From the NCBI GenBank assembly GCA_026874595.1, contig CM049308.1:74370624-74434623 (forward strand): a DNA stretch of 64,000 nt. Reading direction: 5' to 3'. The notes beneath the pieces were generated by a model. It ran no database searches. It had not been told where the DNA came from and was given only the letters and a program-made list of their open reading frames with translations. Both the position numbers and the translations under genes were made by a program. This DNA is from Sipunculus nudus. Taxonomy: Eukaryota > Annelida > Sipuncula > Golfingiida > Sipunculidae. Shown here one piece after another: positions 61,901-64,000 of the stretch (the first letter of the stretch is position 1; each line of letters begins with the position of its first letter).

Positions 61901-63180
61901 TTAAAATGTAAGGCTTAAATATAAAATGCCATACAAAAAGAAAAGTAGAAATGAGAAAATATATTTTTATGTAAGGGAATACAGGATAGCAACAATGTAC
62001 ATACTCACCCAGAATGGGATTGTACAAGCTGGTTTGCTCGTTGAACTCAGGAAATATGTTGTGCAGGTAGTATTCCTTGAACTTGTTGAACAGGAATCTA
62101 AACGTGAACTGAGGCATCTCCTTGTCATTCCACACAATCTTATTTACCTGTAAAACAAATGATAATAATCTTAAGACATTGGGAAAAAAAATATTTTACC
62201 TTTAATAATTATCCCAACCATGACTTTGTATTACTTGTGTCAATACTGTTGTCAATATATGATTCAATTACACTGCTTATACTCTTTGACCATGTTTGAC
62301 TTAAATTGGTATTTTAAGTTCAGTATCTGATACCATGTTATATTCAGCCTCATTATATTGTTAGCTTGCTGTTGATTTTTTTTAACTTATGCTTTTTCTA
62401 ATCTAGCATTTTACACTGTCTGTATACTGGAAAATATTTCAATAGCACCACCTGATATTTGTATAATCCAATCAATATAATAAGTTTACATTAAACTACT
62501 GAATGGACAGCACCATGGTCTGTTGGTGACACCATCTATTAAATGAAGATGAAGGTAATCGTGTGAAAAGAATGAGCCTTCTGGATTTCAGGTTTCATAT
62601 GCAGGGGGCTAGAAATAATCTGTTATTATGACGTTTGACAAATATTCTGAGCTACAATTAGATATCATCGATTTGGCCCTGGGGCTCTTGCAAAGTTTGA
62701 ACCACAGTCCTCCCACTTTTATGGCAAAGCCTAAACTGCTAAGCTCAATTTAAATAGTTAATTTCATCATAGTTTTCATAAGATGTGATAAACTGATTGA
62801 AATAATGATTTATGCAGGCAGCAATGCAAATACCTCTACTCAAAACAGACAATCCTTAATATAATTAGCATCACCTTTACATATATAAATACTTAACATT
62901 TTTTCATAGGTGTGTTGGTCTAATCTAATATATAAAGGATAAATACCTCAGTCACCATGTAGCCCAGCAGTTTATCCAGAAAGAAACGACTCAGCTCAGG
63001 CAGTCGTTCTCCTGGTTGTGCTGGTATCAGAGGAACTACTTCAATTCCACCAACACCTTAAATATATAAAAACTTGGCATATAACAACATTATCTTTAGT
63101 AACATTATATGTAAAGAAAAAGTGACCACACCTGATTTAGCTTTGATGGTGATCCCAGTCACTGGTGATTGCACAACAAA
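15020..63180 (-). CDS. RALGAPA1: RALGAPA-family gene (Ral GTPase-activating protein catalytic alpha subunit), 43 exons, both ends incomplete
   Basis: Seen: 43 exons with GT/AG boundaries whose phases all agree, joining into 5,521 nt without a stop. Known: alpha subunits pair with RALGAPB, stimulate GTP hydrolysis by RalA/RalB with an asparagine thumb, and are inhibited by Akt phosphorylation downstream of insulin/PI3K. Diagnostic stretches include [11 protein letters not shown] (w11), [10 protein letters not shown] plus [12 protein letters not shown] (w12), [12 protein letters not shown] (w37/w38) and [16 protein letters not shown] (w40). Vertebrates have two paralogues, A1 and A2; I cannot tell which symbol fits, and invertebrates usually have one gene. 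The vertebrate protein is about 1,900 to 2,050 residues, so roughly 170 to 200 N-terminal residues lie beyond the window. The last visible exon ends in phase 1, so the stop codon is probably in a further exon below 15020. Residue numbers in other entries count from the first codon visible in w1. Confidence 0.96.
15182..19684. other. Intron w42 to w43 (4.5 kb)
   Basis: AT-rich, no further coding exon seen. The main structure is the hairpin minisatellite at 18530 to 19075; otherwise nothing recognisable. Confidence 0.6.
18530..19075. repeat. 61-bp minisatellite of CCAAT-box hairpins, nine units
   Basis: Units recur at 18550, 18611, 18672, 18733, 18794, 18854, 18916, 18977 and 19040. The consensus holds TGATTGGTGG, a spacer of about 13 bp, and CCACCAATCA, a 10-bp inverted repeat that puts an ATTGG and a CCAAT in most units. 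Arms are degenerate in some units. Confidence 0.88.
19685..19791 (-). CDS. RALGAPA1: RALGAPA exon w42, end of GAP domain
   Basis: 107 nt, residues 1751 to 1786, phase 2 to phase 1. [35 protein letters not shown]; matches [15 protein letters not shown]...TFEDFAAQVFSPAP. Vertebrate proteins end soon after this point; here the frame continues into w43. Confidence 0.97.
20475..20602 (-). CDS. RALGAPA1: RALGAPA exon w41, Rap/Ran-GAP domain
   Basis: 128 nt, residues 1709 to 1750, phase 0 to phase 2. [35 protein letters not shown]. Donor GCCTT|GTATCC was chosen because Phe then joins w42 as [13 protein letters not shown], matching [13 protein letters not shown]; the frame continues open a little beyond it. 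Confidence 0.97.
20603..21092. other. Intron w40 to w41, nothing seen
   Basis: 490 bp, AT-rich, no repeat or element recognised. Confidence 0.5.
21093..21251 (-). CDS. RALGAPA1: RALGAPA exon w40, catalytic Asn-thumb exon
   Basis: 159 nt, residues 1656 to 1708, phase 0 both ends. [20 protein letters not shown] contains the LGND motif; the Asn at residue 1661 (codon 21234 to 21236) is the catalytic thumb by analogy with Rap1GAP and tuberin. Then [19 protein letters not shown]. The catalytic residue is intact, so an active GAP is expected. Confidence 0.99.
21384..21539 (-). CDS. RALGAPA1: RALGAPA exon w39, Rap/Ran-GAP domain
   Basis: 156 nt, residues 1604 to 1655, phase 0 both ends. [20 protein letters not shown] and [20 protein letters not shown] are classic Rap-GAP motifs (Gxx[16 protein letters not shown]). 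Confidence 0.99.
21540..22009. other. Intron w38 to w39, nothing seen
   Basis: AT-rich; no feature recognised. Confidence 0.5.
22010..22133 (-). CDS. RALGAPA1: RALGAPA exon w38, Rap/Ran-GAP domain
   Basis: 124 nt, residues 1562 to 1603, phase 2 to phase 0. [41 protein letters not shown]; the family's [22 protein letters not shown]...YEDFVAGLGWE, first part of the GAP fold. Confidence 0.98.
22552..22623 (-). CDS. RALGAPA1: RALGAPA exon w37, start of GAP domain
   Basis: 72 nt, residues 1538 to 1561, phase 2 both ends. [20 protein letters not shown] then NHR; matches FHLLKKNEKLLRELRNLDxRxC. Confidence 0.95.
22855..22933. repeat. (AT)n microsatellite, about 39 repeats
   Basis: Uninterrupted alternating AT in the intron between w36 and w37. 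Self-complementary, so prone to cruciform extrusion and length change. Confidence 0.97.
23101..23208 (-). CDS. RALGAPA1: RALGAPA exon w36
   Basis: 108 nt, residues 1502 to 1537, phase 2 both ends. [20 protein letters not shown] followed by K; equivalent to the family's xxAFYYCRLLLSxLGMNSWDKR at the edge of the GAP domain. Confidence 0.93.
23400..23747 (-). repeat. 56-bp tandem array duplicating the end of exon w35 and its splice donor
   Basis: GGTC-type donors at plus-strand AC positions 23713, 23657, 23601, 23545 and 23478 (spacing 56, 56, 56, 67), with a decayed sixth copy near 23421. Each unit has about 33 nt matching the end of w35 (ending AACATGGCAAAGAG) followed by GTCAGTTAATAACTC. Confidence 0.92.
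23715..23896 (-). CDS. RALGAPA1: RALGAPA exon w35, last bases and donor duplicated downstream
   Basis: 182 nt, residues 1442 to 1501, phase 0 to phase 2. [33 protein letters not shown], then a Gln/Glu/Ala-rich helix ending AHNMAK. Matches LLQYLGVTSPECLQRTG...PAPQP. Donor AAGAG|GTCAGT gives Ser with w36. The final 33 nt plus donor are repeated four to five times in the intron. Confidence 0.95.
24214..24389 (-). CDS. RALGAPA1: RALGAPA exon w34
   Basis: 176 nt, residues 1383 to 1441, phase 1 to phase 0. Variable acidic/Ser region ending [19 protein letters not shown], which parallels [20 protein letters not shown]. Confidence 0.92.
24923..25073 (-). CDS. RALGAPA1: RALGAPA exon w33, conserved region before the GAP domain
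   Basis: 151 nt, residues 1333 to 1382, phase 0 to phase 1. [39 protein letters not shown]; matches MPGGG..AGL......RIIVRDLSGKYSWD.AILYGPP, shared with tuberin-like GAPs. First exon downstream of the promoter-like patch, with an internal Met. Confidence 0.97.
25560..26530. promoter_or_regulatory. CpG-rich promoter-like patch inside the intron between w32 and w33
   Basis: CpG is clearly denser than in the flanks (for example CGCGCGATGG at about 26521, GCGTGG, AACGCGCATG). Promoter motifs cluster at its right end: ATTGG (26413 to 26417), GGGTGGGG (26437 to 26444), CCAAT (26455 to 26459) and the octamer ATGCAAAT (26487 to 26494). It may be a bidirectional internal promoter; no first exon was proven. 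Confidence 0.5.
26531..27649. other. Rest of intron w32 to w33, nothing firm
   Basis: T-rich with loose repeats of TTTCTGAGGGGT...TTTTACC (about 26755 to 26885). No exon or element recognised. Confidence 0.5.
27650..27703 (-). CDS. RALGAPA1: RALGAPA exon w32, small exon
   Basis: 54 nt, residues 1315 to 1332, phase 0 both ends. [18 protein letters not shown], matching FFVLNNTTLVSCIQI of vertebrates. Acceptor atatttcag, donor CCG|GTAAGT. The next exon is 2.6 kb away across the CpG-rich patch. Confidence 0.93.
28383..28532 (-). CDS. RALGAPA1: RALGAPA exon w31
   Basis: 150 nt, residues 1265 to 1314, phase 0 both ends. [20 protein letters not shown] matches [20 protein letters not shown]; ends [13 protein letters not shown], matching ELSPELFESPNIQ. 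Confidence 0.96.
29367..29591 (-). CDS. RALGAPA1: RALGAPA exon w30, variable region
   Basis: 225 nt, residues 1190 to 1264, phase 0 both ends. [10 protein letters not shown] then a low-conservation stretch ([19 protein letters not shown]), ending LKLAAKM, which leads into the conserved NHLGHYP-type block of w31. Confidence 0.9.
30360..30470 (-). CDS. RALGAPA1: RALGAPA exon w29
   Basis: 111 nt, residues 1153 to 1189, phase 0 both ends. [20 protein letters not shown] then a short loop and CLLYKVMK; matches LVVSLLLCLLDWIMALPL...YKVLH. Confidence 0.95.
31003..31071 (-). CDS. RALGAPA1: RALGAPA exon w28
   Basis: 69 nt, residues 1130 to 1152, phase 0 both ends. [20 protein letters not shown] then DKK; equivalent to the family's I.ATI.HLLP segment with its variable Ser-rich loop. 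Confidence 0.88.
31619..31729 (-). CDS. RALGAPA1: RALGAPA exon w27
   Basis: 111 nt, residues 1093 to 1129, phase 0 both ends. [20 protein letters not shown] then a Leu-rich helix. Matches FTNKTVAHVACNMLHMLV, probably a HEAT/ARM-like helical pair. Confidence 0.94.
32160..32268 (-). CDS. RALGAPA1: RALGAPA exon w26
   Basis: 109 nt, residues 1056 to 1092, phase 2 to phase 0. [19 protein letters not shown] then [13 protein letters not shown], equivalent to CVALCSLGIWICEEL...IKEALNVI. Confidence 0.95.
32750..32808 (-). CDS. RALGAPA1: RALGAPA exon w25
   Basis: 59 nt, residues 1037 to 1055, phase 0 to phase 2. [19 protein letters not shown], with Arg split across the junction to w26; matches xxIxKTxxxxARxEPSGPARC. 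Confidence 0.94.
33396..33521 (-). CDS. RALGAPA1: RALGAPA exon w24
   Basis: 126 nt, residues 995 to 1036, phase 0 both ends. [20 protein letters not shown] matches [20 protein letters not shown], then a variable stretch ending SDIK. Confidence 0.97.
33956..34087 (-). CDS. RALGAPA1: RALGAPA exon w23
   Basis: 132 nt, residues 951 to 994, phase 0 both ends. [20 protein letters not shown] and [12 protein letters not shown], equivalent to IIKHCSPxFFSLGLPGATMLIMDFI.AA, a highly conserved block. Confidence 0.97.
34088..35007. other. Intron w22 to w23
   Basis: AT-rich; a short (AC)n run at about 34911 to 34930 and the alternative 24-nt donor extension of w22 (34984 to 35007). No element recognised. 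Confidence 0.5.
35008..35163 (-). CDS. RALGAPA1: RALGAPA exon w22, with possible alternative donor
   Basis: 156 nt, residues 899 to 950, phase 0 both ends. [19 protein letters not shown] then [18 protein letters not shown], matching YKQGKLxAYKLIC...FYxxMHxGLxHxDQ. Donor chosen is CAG|GTCAGT at 35007/35006 because [12 protein letters not shown] matches homologues without a gap. A second donor, AAAG|GTAGAA, 24 nt further on would add eight in-frame residues (VSEIFSVK). Confidence 0.93.
35637..35735 (-). CDS. RALGAPA1: RALGAPA exon w21
   Basis: 99 nt, residues 866 to 898, phase 0 both ends. [19 protein letters not shown] then PWLFE, matching the family's GISxDNxxSPSPPxxIPPL...WLF. Confidence 0.96.
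35961..37661. repeat. 49-bp minisatellite, 33 full units, beginning at the splice donor of exon w20
   Basis: Units start TCACATTACTGGAAG at 36018 and repeat at exactly 49 bp to 37635, where a partial unit runs into the donor of w20 (37663/37664). I read one substitution, near 36396 (AAAAAAGTG for AAAATAGTG). A diverged copy lies at 35961 to 36017. It fills most of the 1.9-kb intron between w20 and w21. There are no spacers, so it is not a CRISPR array. Confidence 0.97.
37665..37855 (-). CDS. RALGAPA1: RALGAPA exon w20, start of central conserved region
   Basis: 191 nt, residues 802 to 865, phase 1 to phase 0. [36 protein letters not shown] and YEYLCHL match GW..D...V.WRRMLG.LG..N.I.DPEIHA.V..YLC of vertebrate RALGAPA. 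Donor AAAG|GTCTGTCC is followed within a few bases by a 49-bp tandem array. Confidence 0.97.
38328..38501 (-). CDS. RALGAPA1: RALGAPA exon w19, acidic linker
   Basis: 174 nt, residues 744 to 801, phase 1 both ends. [20 protein letters not shown] then a run of acidic residues and a Lys/Gln/Asn-rich end. Low complexity and likely unstructured; the last of the seven phase 1-1 exons. Confidence 0.85.
39568..39759 (-). CDS. RALGAPA1: RALGAPA exon w18, Ser/Thr-rich linker with RRTS site
   Basis: 192 nt, residues 680 to 743, phase 1 both ends. Ser/Thr-rich start ([20 protein letters not shown]) then [23 protein letters not shown] (39605 to 39616) fits a PKA-type basophilic consensus. Donor AGAT|GTAAGT is strong. 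Confidence 0.85.
40187..40669 (+). mobile_element. ACAAGAGC-type dispersed repeat, copy 1
   Basis: Starts ACAAGAGCACTGCAAATGTG then CATAATATGCCC, contains three internal segments with TGACCT(C/T)ATTAAATA...GCATGGATTTTG, ends GGACGGACAGACAGACGG. Shares both ends with 50717 to 51062. No coding capacity; SINE-like or MITE-like. Confidence 0.7.
40816..40881 (-). CDS. RALGAPA1: RALGAPA exon w17, small linker exon
   Basis: 66 nt, residues 658 to 679, phase 1 both ends. [20 protein letters not shown]. Donor is CCAA|GTCAGT (no G before the junction), chosen because it gives the phase needed by w18. Lies at the end of a 6.2-kb intron; small, poorly conserved, and a good candidate for a cassette exon. 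Confidence 0.68.
42900..43680 (-). mobile_element. (ACGG)n-type repeat, diverged copy lacking the tail
   Basis: 43140 to 43670 aligns with the body of the 43806 to 44476 copy (ACGTGCCATGGTCACAGTTG; GTGGTTTTGATATTAGGCAG; TAGGGGATTTTGGAGACATC) but is older and lacks the (ACGG)n end. A 91-codon frame on the minus strand (42916 to 43191) has no recognised similarity. Confidence 0.6.
43806..44476 (-). mobile_element. (ACGG)n-tailed non-autonomous repeat, copy 2
   Basis: Near match to 2941 to 3595, with the (ACGG)n run at about 44364 to 44420 longer than in copy 1 and the same terminal CAGCTGAGCTAAAAA. The two copies differ by few substitutions, so the family has moved fairly recently. Confidence 0.75.
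46143..46256 (+). repeat. Polypurine tract of about 110 bp
   Basis: Almost only A and G on the plus strand (GAGA/AAAG mixtures), polypyrimidine on the minus (coding) strand, 0.9 kb upstream (on the transcript) of w17's long-intron partner w16. Gives spurious Ser/Leu/Phe-rich frames on the minus strand. Confidence 0.85.
47058..47162 (-). CDS. RALGAPA1: RALGAPA exon w16, linker
   Basis: 105 nt, residues 623 to 657, phase 1 both ends. [20 protein letters not shown] then [13 protein letters not shown]. Donor A|GTATGT creates Ser with w17. The segment resembles the Ser/Thr/Glu linker of vertebrate RALGAPA2, which is loosely conserved. Confidence 0.83.
47873..47960 (-). mobile_element. Decayed tRNA-derived SINE head (tentative)
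   Basis: Minus strand reads GCTCTTAGTTTGAGC (D-arm-like, GCTC/GAGC stem) and, 22 bp later, AGGGTTCAAATCC, a good Pol III B box. Anticodon and T stems are broken, so not a functional tRNA. Confidence 0.35.
49106..49195 (-). CDS. RALGAPA1: RALGAPA exon w15, linker
   Basis: 90 nt, residues 593 to 622, phase 1 both ends. [19 protein letters not shown] has Thr-Pro and Ser-Pro sites; then MQKAFP. Strong acceptor (tttacacag) and donor (G|GTATGT). First exon downstream of the promoter-like patch at 49.5 to 49.99 kb. Confidence 0.85.
49480..49990. promoter_or_regulatory. CpG-rich promoter-like patch inside the intron between w14 and w15
   Basis: CpG-dense relative to flanks (GCCCCGCGCAACCG, CTCGGCCGG, AATCGAATCGGTCG). 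Has an Sp1-type box GGGCGGAGCC (49788 to 49797) and two ATTGG motifs (49822 to 49826, 49833 to 49837), which are CCAAT on the minus strand, in the right order to drive minus-strand transcription into w15. Confidence 0.5.
50499..50681 (-). CDS. RALGAPA1: RALGAPA exon w14, Ser-rich linker with Akt-type site
   Basis: 183 nt, residues 532 to 592, phase 1 both ends. Ser/Asp-rich, predicted disordered. RQRSLS (codons 50602 to 50619) fits the Akt consensus R-x-R-x-x-S, with the acceptor Ser at residue 558. Vertebrate RALGAPA proteins carry Akt sites in the equivalent linker, but I cannot align this one residue for residue. A dispersed repeat begins only about 35 nt upstream of its acceptor. Confidence 0.88.
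50717..51062 (+). mobile_element. ACAAGAGC-type dispersed repeat, copy 2
   Basis: Begins ACAAGAGCTCTATAAGTGTG, CATAATATGCCC, and ends GGATGGACGGACAGACAGAC, as in 40187 to 40669 but shorter. It starts about 35 bp from the acceptor of w14. Confidence 0.68.
51510..51803 (-). repeat. About 66-bp tandem array duplicating the end of exon w13 and its donor
   Basis: Donor-like AC positions at 51782 (used), 51713, 51650, 51583 and 51516; spacing 69, 63, 67, 67. Each unit carries a version of CAGTCACCAAGAAAACNAA, matching the last codons of w13 (QSPKKR), followed by GTC(A). Units are more diverged than in the 23.4-kb array. Confidence 0.85.
51784..51930 (-). CDS. RALGAPA1: RALGAPA exon w13, Lys/Glu-rich linker
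   Basis: 147 nt, residues 483 to 531, phase 1 both ends. Strongly charged, probably helical ([20 protein letters not shown]) followed by SYQSPKKR with a Ser-Pro site. The donor is CGAA|GTCAGT, chosen by phase with w14. Its last 18 to 20 nt and the donor are repeated downstream (see 51510 to 51803). Confidence 0.85.
52510..52648 (-). CDS. RALGAPA1: RALGAPA exon w12
   Basis: 139 nt, residues 437 to 482, phase 0 to phase 1. [20 protein letters not shown] then [15 protein letters not shown]. This ends the conserved N-terminal helical region; the basic run KRRR leads into the linker. Confidence 0.97.
52649..53023. other. Intron w11 to w12, upstream part, nothing seen
   Basis: AT-rich; the rest of this intron is occupied by a hairpin-ended element. 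Confidence 0.5.
53024..53642. mobile_element. Hairpin-ended non-autonomous element, short copy
   Basis: Left end has GTAGTCGACAAGCGACTAC (53035 to 53053), a perfect 7-bp stem, then GTATATGCCAAAA (53056 to 53068); right end TTTTGGCAGATAC is its near inverted repeat. One internal repeat unit. Carries a 128-codon frame without similarity. Confidence 0.75.
53780..53902 (-). CDS. RALGAPA1: RALGAPA exon w11, highly conserved block
   Basis: 123 nt, residues 396 to 436, phase 0 both ends. [20 protein letters not shown] and [19 protein letters not shown] are nearly identical to vertebrate RALGAPA; one of the two best anchors for the family call outside the GAP domain. Confidence 0.97.
54368..54479 (-). 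CDS. RALGAPA1: RALGAPA exon w10
   Basis: 112 nt, residues 358 to 395, phase 2 to phase 0. [16 protein letters not shown] then [11 protein letters not shown], equivalent to WEQMLLVLLRV...LAGRLAxPLFQ. The acceptor lies in a run of tgctgctgcag, so small shifts of three bases in the AG used would be tolerated. Confidence 0.94.
55119..55192 (-). CDS. RALGAPA1: RALGAPA exon w9
   Basis: 74 nt, residues 334 to 357, phase 0 to phase 2. [17 protein letters not shown] then EKKT, with TGG (Trp) split across the junction to w10; this reproduces the family's DMCKRxLNIYRYM...KKTWEQ. Confidence 0.95.
55358..55440 (+). mobile_element. ACAAGAGC-type repeat, truncated copy
   Basis: Shares only the left part with the copies at 40187 and 50717 (ACAAGAGCACTGCAGAC; TGTGACATCTGACCTCATTA). 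Confidence 0.6.
55763..57220. mobile_element. Hairpin-ended non-autonomous element, long copy with four internal 278-bp units
   Basis: Same ends as 53024 to 53642: hairpin GTAGTCG/CAACTAC (55774 to 55792), GTATCCGCCAAAA (55795 to 55807) and TTTTGGCGGATAC ending at 57220, an exact 13-bp inverted repeat. Internal GGCTGCAGGTGGCGCCACC recurs near 56054, 56332, 56610 and 56889. No transposase. Confidence 0.8.
57363..57536 (-). CDS. RALGAPA1: RALGAPA exon w8
   Basis: 174 nt, residues 276 to 333, phase 0 both ends. Contains [19 protein letters not shown] and NTTDLLLEQ, matching the family's VLQVFIxxxxNxFLLEP...LLDEQ. The intron before it (57537 to 59379) and the one after it (55193 to 57362) carry repeats. 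Confidence 0.95.
57537..59379. other. Intron w7 to w8 (1.8 kb), nothing firm
   Basis: AT-rich. A stretch with ACAACGGAACCTCACTCATCC (about 57649) resembles the end of a pogo-like MITE but I could not find the matching end. Confidence 0.5.
59380..59466 (-). CDS. RALGAPA1: RALGAPA exon w7, acidic linker
   Basis: 87 nt, residues 247 to 275, phase 0 both ends. [16 protein letters not shown] then four prolines. The vertebrate counterpart is KPLFMQEPEE followed by a longer acidic variable stretch. Donor is CAG|GTTTGG. Confidence 0.87.
59920..59991 (-). CDS. RALGAPA1: RALGAPA exon w6
   Basis: 72 nt, residues 223 to 246, phase 0 both ends. Encodes [10 protein letters not shown] then [14 protein letters not shown], matching the family's (A/F)LLP..A..(M/I)RKVV.VY.EWIQ helix. 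Strong boundaries (tttatag acceptor, CAG|GTATGT donor). Confidence 0.93.
60536..60770 (-). CDS. RALGAPA1: RALGAPA exon w5, Ser/Thr-rich segment then conserved helix
   Basis: 235 nt, the longest exon in the window, residues 144 to 222. The first half is low complexity (Gly, Ser, Thr, Glu). The second half, [20 protein letters not shown], matches the conserved ...SxxxNVNFVxEIFRQ of vertebrates. Ends in phase 0, donor CAG|GTTAGT. Confidence 0.92.
61222..61354 (-). CDS. RALGAPA1: RALGAPA exon w4
   Basis: 133 nt, residues 100 to 143; starts with two bases completing Asp, ends with two bases of a Ser codon. Contains [18 protein letters not shown], the family's VIRWL motif. Acceptor atttgaag (weak pyrimidine tract), donor CAG|GTCTGT. 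Confidence 0.88.
62009..62147 (-). CDS. RALGAPA1: RALGAPA exon w3, conserved N-terminal block
   Basis: 139 nt, residues 54 to 99, phase 0 to phase 1. Contains [20 protein letters not shown] and SLYNPIL, matching the family pattern FxFLFxxxKxYYLPxxFP...YxPIL, one of the best conserved N-terminal blocks of RALGAPA. Acceptor ttttacag, donor G|GTGAGT. Confidence 0.92.
62680..62760 (-). mobile_element. Decayed tRNA-like SINE head (tentative)
   Basis: Minus strand has AGCTTAGCAGTTTAGGC (A-box-like) and GTGGTTCAAAC (B-box-like) about 33 bp apart; no intact cloverleaf. Lies in the intron between w2 and w3. Confidence 0.28.
62947..63056 (-). CDS. RALGAPA1: RALGAPA exon w2, N-terminal helical region
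   Basis: 110 nt, residues 17 to 53, ending in phase 0. Contains [17 protein letters not shown], matching the vertebrate segment where an amphipathic helix precedes the conserved FxFLFxxxKxYYL block. Acceptor tttaag, donor GAG|GTATTT. Confidence 0.85.
63132..63180 (-). CDS. RALGAPA1: RALGAPA exon w1 (first exon in window)
   Basis: 49 nt, starts in phase 0, ends with one base of a Gly codon shared with w2. Encodes [16 protein letters not shown]. Acceptor is ttttcttag and donor G|GTGTGG. It is short and weakly conserved; the call rests on phase agreement with w2 and its place just upstream. It corresponds roughly to vertebrate residues 170 to 200. Earlier exons lie outside the window. Confidence 0.7.
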
Positions 63181-64000
63181 CTAAGAAAAACATCTTGAAA
63201 CAGAGTATAGTAAGTGACCAAAAGGGTTGAAATGTGTACTTGTGTAGAGTAGAACCCCAAAATTACCAACACCAAGGGGACTGACCAAAGTGGTCATAAT
63301 TTGGGGGCGGTCATATTTGTGAAATTCTAAATTACCTTGATCATGTATTCTGGACCAAGAAAAGTGGTCATAATTGTGGGGTAGTCGTAATTGTGGGGTG
63401 GTCACAAGGCGGGTTTCTCTGTACTTGAACCAAGAAAATACTGAGTACCGGACTCAAAAACCTGGACTTTAAGTACCTGTATATGTGTACATGCATATCT
63501 GGATATTACTGCTAATTTACACACAAGCTATATTTACTCATTACCATAGGGCTTTAAGCCTGTGCTGGTTAATTTATGATTATAAATAAATAAATATATT
63601 GTGTGTGATGATGCAAGTTTTTTTAATTAGTTATAAGTTTTGAGACAGATCAGGTATTTATACCTAATTATTCATAGGAAGAGAACGAAAACTGTCACAA
63701 AGCCAAATTTACACCTTTTTGCATGAAGGGTTATTTAAAGAGACCACTATTTATATCTTTACAGTGTGCTCTTTGCAAGCAATGCTAGAGTCTGCAATGG
63801 ATTATGAATAACAAGTACTCAGGTCCAAAATCTGGTAGCTTTTTTAGCCCAAGTGACTAATGGGTCATGACACCCAGTTAAAAATTTTGGCAGCAAACTT
63901 TCTTCATATCGCATCATGCAATTTGATGGTCTAATGATTAACCATGGTGTACATTATTCATTTATTGTATAAACATTTTTCTGTATGGCGGTGTATTTGT
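63181..64000. other. Intron upstream of w1, no exon seen
   Basis: Contains the MITE at 63247 to 63421 and a repeat-like TGACTAATGGGTCATGAC near 63851. The next upstream RALGAPA exon is outside the window. Confidence 0.6.
63247..63421. mobile_element. Short pogo-like MITE
   Basis: 175 bp flanked by TA on both sides (63245 to 63246; 63422 to 63423). Left end GAGTAGAACCCCAAAATTACC; right end read in reverse CAGAGAAACCCGCC. Internal GTGGTCATAATT motifs are repeated. No coding capacity. Confidence 0.65.

Noticed and set aside
63181-63405. 74-codon minus-strand frame upstream of w1
   Set aside because: Falls almost wholly inside the pogo-like MITE and is out of phase with w1.

Overview
The window looks like nuclear DNA of a marine mollusc, most likely a bivalve. 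It is AT-rich and intron-rich, with small exons, long AT microsatellites, and dispersed repeats of the kinds common in bivalve genomes: (ACGG)n-tailed elements, GTGACCTTGACC-bearing repeats and pogo-like MITEs. The taxon is an inference; nothing here identifies a species.

One protein-coding gene dominates, on the minus strand. I could assemble 43 coding exons (w1 to w43 in transcript order) from 63180 down to 15020. All have AC/CT-type boundaries on the plus strand (GT donor, AG acceptor on the minus strand). They join with fully consistent intron phases into one 5,521-nt open frame (1,840 complete codons). The product is the catalytic alpha subunit of the Ral GTPase-activating complex (RALGAPA1/RALGAPA2 family, also called GARNL1/TULIP1). 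The order is N-terminal helical region (w1 to w12), Ser-rich low-complexity linker (w13 to w19), central helical region (w20 to w32), a conserved region before the GAP domain (w33 to w36), Rap/Ran-GAP catalytic domain with the asparagine-thumb motif (w37 to w42), and a C-terminal tail (w43). Two ends are missing. The N-terminal exons (about 170 to 200 residues by comparison with the vertebrate protein) lie beyond 64000, and the exon carrying the stop codon lies somewhere below 15020 and was not resolved.

Layout: 1 to 15019 is the 3' flank, with repeats and no recognisable gene. 15020 to 35735 holds the GAP and central exons, an array of CCAAT hairpins (18.5 to 19.07 kb) and an internal CpG-rich promoter-like patch (25.6 to 26.5 kb). 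36018 to 37661 is an almost perfect 49-bp minisatellite that begins at a splice donor. 37665 to 52648 holds the linker exons, a 6.2-kb intron full of transposable elements (40.9 to 47.06 kb) and a second promoter-like patch (49.5 to 49.99 kb). 52.6 to 63.2 kb holds the N-terminal exons and two copies of a hairpin-ended element with expandable internal repeats.

I found no new multi-gene system. The most unusual features are three tandem arrays in this one gene that begin at 5' splice sites (two of them copying the splice donor itself), the CCAAT hairpin array, and the two internal promoter-like patches placed so as to yield shorter isoforms, one of them essentially the GAP domain alone.
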